Positions 57,128-64,000 of a DNA stretch of 64,000 nucleotides are shown piece by piece. Origin of the DNA: Oscarella lobularis. Its lineage: Eukaryota > Porifera > Homoscleromorpha > Homosclerophorida > Oscarellidae. The notes beneath the pieces were generated by a model. The model had not been told where the DNA came from and did no database searches. It worked only from the letters and a program-made list of their open reading frames with translations. A program made the position numbers and the translations under genes. The first letter of the stretch is position 1. Each line of letters opens with the position of its first letter. The stretch lies in NCBI RefSeq assembly GCF_947507565.1, contig NC_089178.1, forward strand, positions 2,976,001-3,040,000, written 5' to 3'.

Positions 57128-57386
57128 CCAACGCCTAATTAAAATACACTTTGGAGTGTATTGTACTGGATATTCTTTTGTGTTGCTGTTTGGTATGTTT
57201 CTAGTTTTGTGCTACTGTGCTGCTGCTGCTACAGGCAGTGTGACGCAGGTACTGCACTATGACATTTTTAGTGTATTTCATACCATTTTCTCATGGGTGT
57301 GTCTATTTGATGTGAAGTTTTTCAATAGAACTATTCTTAGTTGGCGATGGAAGTTGCGGCGCTCGTTTCACGCAAACGCAACAGAA

Positions 57387-57537
57387 TACTGACTCACAGC
57401 TACAGTTAGAACCGAATAAGGAGAGGTAAGAACAAGTCCAGCACGTACGTATAAAGAATACACCATATACATGCTAAAAATTCAGTTCAATTCCATTAGT
57501 GTTGGATACATCAGTCGAAGATTCAATTAGTGTTGTG
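57387..57537 (+). repeat. Direct repeat, copy 1 (partner at 59266-59427)
   Basis: About 150 bp from gaatactgactcacagctac to caattagtgttg is nearly identical to the stretch at 59266-59427; the second copy has a 12-base insertion (tatatgatacac). The partner includes the 3' UTR and stop of the minus-strand NEK gene. Here the NEK coding part is missing and the sequence passes straight into the ERAL1-derived segment. Weaker similarity extends upstream to about 57086. Confidence 0.9.
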
Positions 57538-57710
57538 AGAGTCAAAAGGTAATTTGTTTGACCCTGTTTCGAACACCCGACCGCTAATAGTCGATAATCA
57601 TCGGGCCAAGAGGACGTAGTCTACAATACAAAATATCACCGCTGAAGCGCAGGTTGATTTAGAACTGGCGTTACAGTGTCTTTGTGGGTCTTTGTGCGCG
57701 TTGAAAATAA
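57538..57710 (+). pseudogene. ERAL1: Decayed fragment of the last ERAL1 exons
   Basis: The segment gagagtcaaaaggtaattt...gaccctgtttcgaac...tcgataatcatcgggccaagaggacgtag matches the end of ERAL1 at 54797-54975, including its last intron and KH-coding exon. Small deletions and an inserted tag (tagtc) break the frame, and the coding tail (GTagaacttaaact) is lost. It is a dead, DNA-level copy, since the intron is retained. It abuts the direct repeat at 57387-57537. Confidence 0.85.
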
Positions 57711-57927
57711 ACATACGGGCGCACCGGTACAGCACCATTCCCAGGCAGGCCGGCCGCGCCCTCCTTCTCCCGAGCTCGCTCTCCTCGCCACGTTGTTGCC
57801 TGGCGACTCTCAGTTGTTCTACGTTTCTCAATCTACTGTAGTAGTTTCCTCAAGGTATAGTTTACTACGCTAGCCGGCCGCAATAGCGATTTCGTCATCG
57901 ACTCGACGAGTTTCTCTTTTTTTAGAA

Positions 57928-59047
57928 ATGGCTCAAGCACAGAGTCGTCTAGATGAAAGTACGTTGTTCGCGCGCTCACCGTACCCTTGAGGCTTCTCTA
58001 TCACGGAATGTGTAGGTAGTAAAATGGCGGCGGAAAGAGGGCGAAAGCTCCTTCGCAACGCAAAGATCAAAAGAGCGACTTGTCGCGCGACAGTATCGCC
58101 TTCTAGCCATCTGATTCAAATTGCGCTGATCGCAATCAAAGGCATGTCAGCCGAGGAACTCGATTCCCTCATGTCTTCGGAAACGATAACGGAGCGCGAC
58201 TACGTTGTGTACAAGAAAACGAGTAGGAACAAGGATGGTTCTTTCGTCTAATTTTTCGAATTTCCTTTTTTAGAGTCGAAAACATTGCGCGACAACTATT
58301 CTCGATCTCCTAAAGGTAGACTACCTAATTCATGCCCCCGTTCGTTCGAGCTCACGTGGCTACTGGCGCGTTCTTTCAGAACGCGAGAGGGAGTCAGTTG
58401 GGCTGTACAGGGGATGCACGGCGACGAGAGAAGACGAATCGGAGCCAACAGCGTCAGGCGCACAATCAGACGCTTGGAACTTCTCTCCCTCTCTATTGGA
58501 CGTCAACGAATTGTCTCCTCATCATAAAAAGGTACCGGACAAAGCGGTCAAACCTCTGTCATCTCTTGTCGTCGAAGAGGAAGACGTCTCCATGGAGACA
58601 AAGGCAACTGCCTCAGCTTTGTCATCGCTGCCTAACCCTAAGCCGCTGAACGTGTCTTTGCCAAGGGGACAGCCAGGGGCTCAGCATAGCAGGCCACGTG
58701 ACTCAGCAACTACTGATTTCAGCTATCGTTCCTCTTTTCGCGACAAAGTCACTGAGATTGTTGATCGCCTTGAGAACAGTCCCAATAGTGGGCTTAGCAG
58801 GGAACGGTCCCTTGCTCCTTCATCCATTAGTGCTGAAAGCACTTTGGCGTGCATGACCAGAAAGAAGAGAAAGAAGAGAAAGAAAAAGAAGAAACGTTAT
58901 CAAAATTCTGATTCGGGTCCTGCTTTGAATTCTACTCTTCCAAACTCTACTCCAGCTCAAAGCTCAGCTCCAGCTGCTCGTCAGGTAGGAGGAGATAGCG
59001 TCATCACTATTCGGCCTGATCAGCGCGTAATTGAAATACACTTCTGA
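57928..59047 (+). CDS. Unknown charged protein, duplicated gene copy 2
   Basis: Four exons: about 57928-57959 (MAQAQSRLDE), about 58019-58225, about 58275-58315 and about 58379-59047. An N-terminal helical part (LIQIALIAIKGMSAEELDSLM) is followed by a long disordered region with Ser/Pro runs and a Lys/Arg block (KKRKKRKKKKKR) that is a probable nuclear localisation signal. It ends QVGGDSVITIRPDQRVIEIHF, homologous to a shifted-frame segment at the end of copy 1 (55394-57127). The two genes share their 3' half, but their N-terminal exons look unrelated or highly diverged. No known domain is recognised. Phases agree at all three junctions, which makes the model credible. Confidence 0.55.
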
Positions 59048-59265
59048 GTGTAGTGCACTGGGAATTTTTTTGTTGCTCTTTTGGTACGCTGTGTAGTTTT
59101 TTTGATGTTGCTTCTGCTGCTACTGGTAAGGCGAGACGTATTGTCTGTGCTTTGTAGTGCATTTCATGCCACTTTCTCATGGGTCTGTTTTGTTAGCTGT
59201 TGTGAAGCTTTTTTCAACAGAGCTTTTTCTCGTTGATGGAAGTCGCGGCACTCGTTCCAAAACAG

Positions 59266-59427
59266 AATACTGACTCACAGCTACAGTTAGAACCGAATAA
59301 GGAGAGGTAAGAACAAGTCCAGCACGTACGTATAAAGAATACACTATATATGATACACTATACATGCTAAAAATTCAGTTCAATTCCATTAGTGCCGGAT
59401 ACATCAGTCGAAGATTCAATTAGTGTT
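59266..59427 (+). repeat. Direct repeat, copy 2 (partner at 57387-57537)
   Basis: Nearly identical to 57387-57537. It overlaps the stop codon (59420-59422) and 3' UTR of the minus-strand NEK gene, so NEK 3' sequence is part of the duplicated block. Confidence 0.9.
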
Positions 59428-60906
59428 GCTGCAGCGGCTGCTGCATCGTTTTCACGTGCATATCCTGGGCTACTTTCAAGACAAAGCCAATGTCGGGCCT
59501 ATCATCTGGATTCGGTTGAATGCACATATTGACGAGACTGCGAAGCTACACAAGGAGAACGAATGAAAACATCAGCAATTGAACTTGATTTCCCTCCACC
59601 TCATCTGAATAAATATCCGCGGGAAGTGGCGGATAATCGCATTTTCGTATCTTCATGCAAAGCGAGTAGAGATTCATCTTGTCGCCATAGAAAGGAGACT
59701 GCAACGCCGCCATCTACAAAAAATGGTAAAAAACGCGCTTTTGTTTTCAAAACTATTTTCACCTCATAGAGCAAACATCCAAGGGACCATATATCAGACT
59801 TGAAATTGTATCCCGTTTCGTCTATTCTTTCAGGAGACATATAGTAGGGAGTGCCGACTGCAATGAATGAATCACAGTAAGAGGGGGAGGAAAAGGGGAG
59901 GGGCCCTGACCACCTGTCTTACCAAGGGAATGAACTGCGGTCGTTTTGGAACTGAAATACCTTCCCAAGCCCAAATCGCCGAGTTTGACGACACCCGTCG
60001 CCGTGATAAAGACGTTCGCCGGTTTAATATCTAGAAAAAAAGAATAAACCGGCGAATTGACTCAACTTTTCTCCCGTCTCACCTCGATGCATCACTCTTC
60101 GCGAGTGCATGTGTTCGACGGCGCCGCACAGCTGAACGAAGTATTTCCTAAGAGCGAACGAGCGTCAGAGACCGACGGGGTTATTTTCTTTATCGCTCTA
60201 ATCACCAGACGGTGCGTTCAGGTATGAGCCGATCCTGTTTCTTGAAGTGCTACGTCGAGAAGAGAAGAAGTCATTGATTTTTTTCGTTTGGCTAGGGACC
60301 GACCTTGATCATTCGGGACAAGTCACCGGCATCGGCCAATTCCAATACGATATTCAACTGTAGAGGGGAAGAGGGGGTGGAGACGAAAAAGAAAGGTATG
60401 TCTCGAGTGGAAATGAACGTCATGCGGTTTCCCTTCCCAATACCTCGTTGTTCTCGATGAAATTCGCGAGATATTTGATCACGTTCGGATGATTCAGTTG
60501 CTGAAAAAAAAAAACCCGAACGTCATTCGTCGCGACGCGCAAACGCGAAAAAAGAAAAAATAATCGAACCTTCAAAAGATCGATTTCCTTGATGCAGTCG
60601 CTTCGCGCCTTCGCGTCCATCATGCCGAAAACCTACGTCGCACGAAAATCGAATTAGTCGATTCCGAGAGATCGAGAAACGACGGAACAGAACAAAGAAG
60701 GAAGGAAAGAAACGGCGTGCCTGGACTTTCTTGAGCGCCACAGTCGTTCCGTCGAGTACGCAGCGAGCCCGAAAAACGGTGCTGAATTGACCGCGACCAA
60801 TCTTTTTCTCGATGACGAAGTTTGCCAGCGATCCGTACGCGGCTTCGCTGTCGGTCGATCGCAGCAATTGCTGCGTTCCGGTAAGTCCTTCCACGGCGAC
60901 GGCCAT
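59420..60906 (-). CDS. NEK6/NEK7-type mitotic serine/threonine kinase
   Basis: About ten exons on the minus strand, from ATG 60906 ([14 protein letters not shown]) to TAA 59420. Kinase motifs in order: [10 protein letters not shown] (glycine loop), VALKKVQ with the ATP-binding Lys, [20 protein letters not shown] (alpha C Glu), [24 protein letters not shown] then DIKPANVFI (the HRD-type catalytic loop), [10 protein letters not shown] (here DLG, as in NEK6/7), [30 protein letters not shown], and [21 protein letters not shown]. The protein is short, with no regulatory tail, exactly as in vertebrate NEK6 and NEK7, which act downstream of NEK9 in spindle assembly. The tail ends [10 protein letters not shown]. 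Its start is 125 bp from the divergent M16 protease gene. Confidence 0.92.
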
Positions 60907-61031
60907 GCTAGCGGTAGTGGAGCGAAATCGACAGGCGTCAAGTGAAGCGACCCCGCGATAACAAATACACAAGGACGACGCCAAGTGATCTGCCTAGTGC
61001 GTTACAGAATCACGTGCGTTTTCGCGTGAAG
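60907..61031. promoter_or_regulatory. 125-bp bidirectional 5' spacer (NEK / M16 protease)
   Basis: Start codons at 60906 (minus) and 61032 (plus) define a 125-bp head-to-head spacer. It holds a CACGTG E-box-like element (aatcacgtgcg) near 61012 and no TATA box. Confidence 0.45.
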
Positions 61032-64000
61032 ATGAACTCCCACTCCCACTGGGATTTGCTGCTCGATTTCTCCTATCTCGACATTCCCGTGCGAAAATAT
61101 CGCTCCGCAAAGACGGGAATAACCGTGTGCTTGGCCGGCGTCGAAGGTCCTCTCGTCAACGGCTTTTTCACGCTCGGTAGGAGAAGCCAAACACAGAGAA
61201 CGAGTTCTTTCGAAACGACGATATCTTCTACTTACAGCCACGGAAGCTCACGATGACGACGGACTCCCGCACACGCTCGAGCATCTCGTCTTCATGGGCA
61301 GCGAACGATATCCTTACAAAGTAGGAAGTGACCACGCCCACGCGATATTTTTAATCAGAATTTCTAGGGTGTCTTGGATCTGTTTGCGAATCGGTGTCTG
61401 GCGCAAGGGACGAACGCGTGGACGGACACGGATCATACTTGCTACACTATCAATACGGCTGGAAGCGAAGGTTTTCTCAATCTCTTGCCTATCTATCTCG
61501 ATCACATTCTCTATCCGACGTTGACCGTGAGAAATTAATGTTTTAATTTTTGTTTTTTAATTTAAAAATTTTTAGGATTCTGCATTTCTTACCGAAGTGC
61601 ATCACGTGAACGAGGAGGGCGAGAATGCCGGCGTCGTTTATTGTGAAATGCAGGCTAGAGAGAACACGGGAGAGTCATTGGCTCATTTGAATTTGCTACG
61701 TAATCTTTATCCAGGCCACTGTGGCTGCAAAGTAAAAAGAGATACATACGCATAGATTTAAATGGATGTATTTTGATTTCAGTCAGAAACGGGAGGCATA
61801 ATGGCTAATTTGAGAGAGAGTTGTAGCAACATCAAGGTTTCTTAATTAATTAATAGAAAGCTTATTTGTTCTATTTTCACTTTTTGAACAAACGCCCAGG
61901 TTCGACAGTATCACAAGTCATTCTATAGACCGGATAACTTGTGCATGATTATCACCGGACAAGTTGACGCTTGTGACGTTTTCAAAGCGATGACCCAATT
62001 CGAGGAAAAGGTCATTGCCAAAGGGAGTCTTCCTGCCATGGAAAGACCCTGGTCGTCTCCCACGCCGCCGTTCAAGGAGCCCAAAGATCACGTCATTTCG
62101 TTTCCCACCGACGATATGAGCACTGGACTCGTAAAATTTGGATGGCGAGGACCCAAAACTTCAGTCAGAGAGAGATTACTACAGGGGGCTGGCTTCTAAA
62201 GATAATTTCCTTTATGCAGGATCATTTGGGGATGACTGCAGTGAGAGTACTGTGGGAATATCTCACCGATACTCCCGTGGCTCCTCTTCAGCGAGCGCTT
62301 GTTGAGACGGACGATCCTTATTGTAGCGATGTAAGGAAGCGCTGTTGATTGATGTTATATTGACTATTGCACTGTTCGTTTTCTTTCTAAGGTGAAATAC
62401 GGTCAAGTGGATTTTCCTGAAGGCTGCATCATAGTCAGTTTGAAGAACGTGCCCTTTGGGAAATTGAAGCAGACTAAGGAAAAGTAGGTGTAGGTACATG
62501 GGGGTGTCTCTCTACACTCGTTTTTTGTTTCAGAGTTGAACTTCTTCTCAAAGACATCAGCAGTGGAAACGAATCGTTTGATATGACTAGAATGACGTCG
62601 GTCATACATCGTCAGATTTTGGACGCACTAGATAAGGTAGCGTGTTAAATTCGCGTCCATGCGATGAAAGGAGGGGAAGAACATAGTCTAGATGGAAGAT
62701 CACGGGCACGAAACGTTTGCTTTTATGGCTATAGGTGATTTTCTCTATTCTTCAGATCAAGAAGAGGTTTGGAGATCTTTCTGATCAGATAAACGATGTT
62801 GATTCCTTTTATTTAAATAAAGCTAAAAGTCAGAGTTGACGAAGTGGGAAGACTCGAAATTCTAAAAGAAAAACCTAGCGACTATTGGACCAAATTGCTA
62901 GACCAGTACTTCGTCTCCTCTCCCTCTGTTGTAGTAAGAGAAAAATCAACGCCAAAATAAATCCATTATCTCTTTGTCAAGATGATTGGCGAACCGAGCG
63001 GCGAATTAAGCGAGAAAATGCAGAAAGACGAAAAAGTGCGCGTCGAAAAACAACGCGAAACGTTGGGAGAGGACGGGCTCAAGCGAAAGGGCGACGAATT
63101 GGCGAAAGCGATCGAAGAAAACGAAGTCGAACCGCCGGACGATCTCGTCGCTTCGGTGGCCGTGCCGGGAATCAATAGCATTCGATTTCATCCGGTGGAA
63201 ACGCGCACGAATCGGCGCGGAGAAAACGACGCGTCGACGAGTCGTTTTCCGCTCGCGCGAATGCCTTTTCAATTTCAGCTTGACGACATTCACACGTCGT
63301 TCGTTCAGGTCGGCGCAGCAAGGAGCAGAAGCACTTCTTCGGGGGAGATATTTTTCTCTTAGATTACTGCCTTGCTTGATACGACGCCCGTGCCAGATTC
63401 CCTGAAAACGTACCTGCCGCTATTTGCCGAATTACTCTGCGAATCTCCCCTAATGAGAAACGGAGGTGAGTGCGAGTAAACCCGCAATTGTAGTGAGTTT
63501 TTAATTTTTTTCTCTCTCTAGTCCTCGTTTCTCACGAGGAGGTCATTGCTGAATTGGCCGCTGACACACTTTCGAGCGAGGCCTCGTTTGGCATCAGTGG
63601 ACGCCGTTTTGCGCCGGGCGCCTTTCCCCAACTGATTAGTCTCACGCTAAAGGTGGGTTGACCGTTTTCTGGACTTCAGGAGATGGTCGAAAGAGGGAGT
63701 GCTGTAGGTTGAAATGAAGAAGTACGAGCGAGGAGTTCAATGGATGCAGGAGCTTCTCTATCAGACTCAATTCACTGCAGAACGAATAAAAATAATTGCA
63801 GCAAGGATGCTAAACGAGATATCAAGGCAGATCTTATATTCTTTCTTTTTATCCTCTCAACGGGAAATTTAATTATTTAGTATTAAACGAAATGGAATGA
63901 AAGTGACCCGAGCTCTTTCAAGCAGCCTCAACTTTCAACCAGGTAACGTAATATTGACTATGACTTTATTAATTAAATAAACACTTATTTTAGAAAGCAT
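61032..64000 (+). CDS. M16-family zinc metalloprotease (insulinase fold), 5' part
   Basis: Partial gene cut by the right edge. It starts at ATG 61032 (MNSHSHWDLLLDFSYLD), with exons 61032-61176, 61238-61320, 61369-61529 and about ten more up to about 63951. The inverted zinc motif HTLEH lies in GLPHTLEHLVFMGSERYPYKG, followed by the NAWTDTDHTCYT block and an EEGENAGVVYCEMQ segment supplying the third zinc ligand Glu. Later parts (YRPDNLCMIITGQVD, SFPTDDMSTGLVKFGWRGP, IPGINSIRFHP-like VAVPGINSIRF) fit a presequence-protease-like enzyme of the kind annotated C05D11.1/YOL098C rather than PITRM1 itself. No mitochondrial presequence is visible, so the cytosol is more likely. A segment near 62720-62960 has uncertain exon borders. 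Confidence 0.87.

Noticed and set aside
1-64000. CRISPR arrays, prophage, insertion sequences, tRNA genes
   Set aside because: The window is animal DNA. I found no repeat-spacer structure, transposase or reverse transcriptase frame, or tRNA-like A and B box pair I could support.

Overview
The window is animal nuclear DNA. Genes are packed a few tens to a few hundred bases apart, several pairs start head to head, and most are cut by many very short introns (about 35 to 250 bases, GT..AG with some GC..AG). Clear animal orthologues (GRIP-type seven-PDZ scaffold, FGD RhoGEF, NEK6/7 kinase, RAD54L2, parafibromin, BAP31, PEX3), a ROCO GTPase with a Death domain and a plant-like secreted family together suggest an early-branching animal. 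A sponge, perhaps a homoscleromorph such as Oscarella, fits the compact style, but that assignment is inference. All gene models below were built by reading exons, splice sites and phases by eye.

Layout, 1-13 kb: 3' end of RRP9 (U3 snoRNP), a type II membrane collagen (minus), a multi-pass membrane protein (minus) divergent from a LOG-family phosphoribohydrolase, a Ras-like GTPase, and a long FGD-type Rho exchange factor. 13-28 kb: two tandem genes and one more distant, inverted gene of an unrecognised secreted, probably GPI-anchored family, each with two copies of the same exon module. Between them lie a RAD54L2/ARIP4 helicase and a 3-beta-HSD-like dehydrogenase that start head to head. 28-40 kb: PEX3, a secreted protein of a family I know from plants, PPCDC (coenzyme A synthesis), a ROCO-Death protein with an aspartate-rich repeat, two tandem cathepsin C genes and BAP31. 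40-48 kb: a GRIP-like scaffold, an unresolved minus-strand gene, a small lipid-anchored protein and an intronless receptor-like protein with a tyrosine-rich tail. 48-64 kb: CDC73, a SHIPPO-repeat ciliary protein, uridine-cytidine kinase, ERAL1, two related unknown genes inside a segmental duplication that also carries a decayed ERAL1 piece, NEK6/7, and the 5' part of an M16 zinc metalloprotease.

The genes do not form one pathway. Housekeeping genes are interleaved with lineage-specific cell-surface and signalling genes. Several unrelated proteins here (membrane collagen, FGD, intronless receptor, small lipid-anchored protein) carry short tyrosine motifs (NPxYG, NPLYx, YxxM, YxN). This points to phosphotyrosine signalling at the membrane, as inference. 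The best candidates for something undescribed are the three-gene two-module surface family, the plant-type secreted protein in an animal, and the duplicated unknown gene pair at 55-59 kb.
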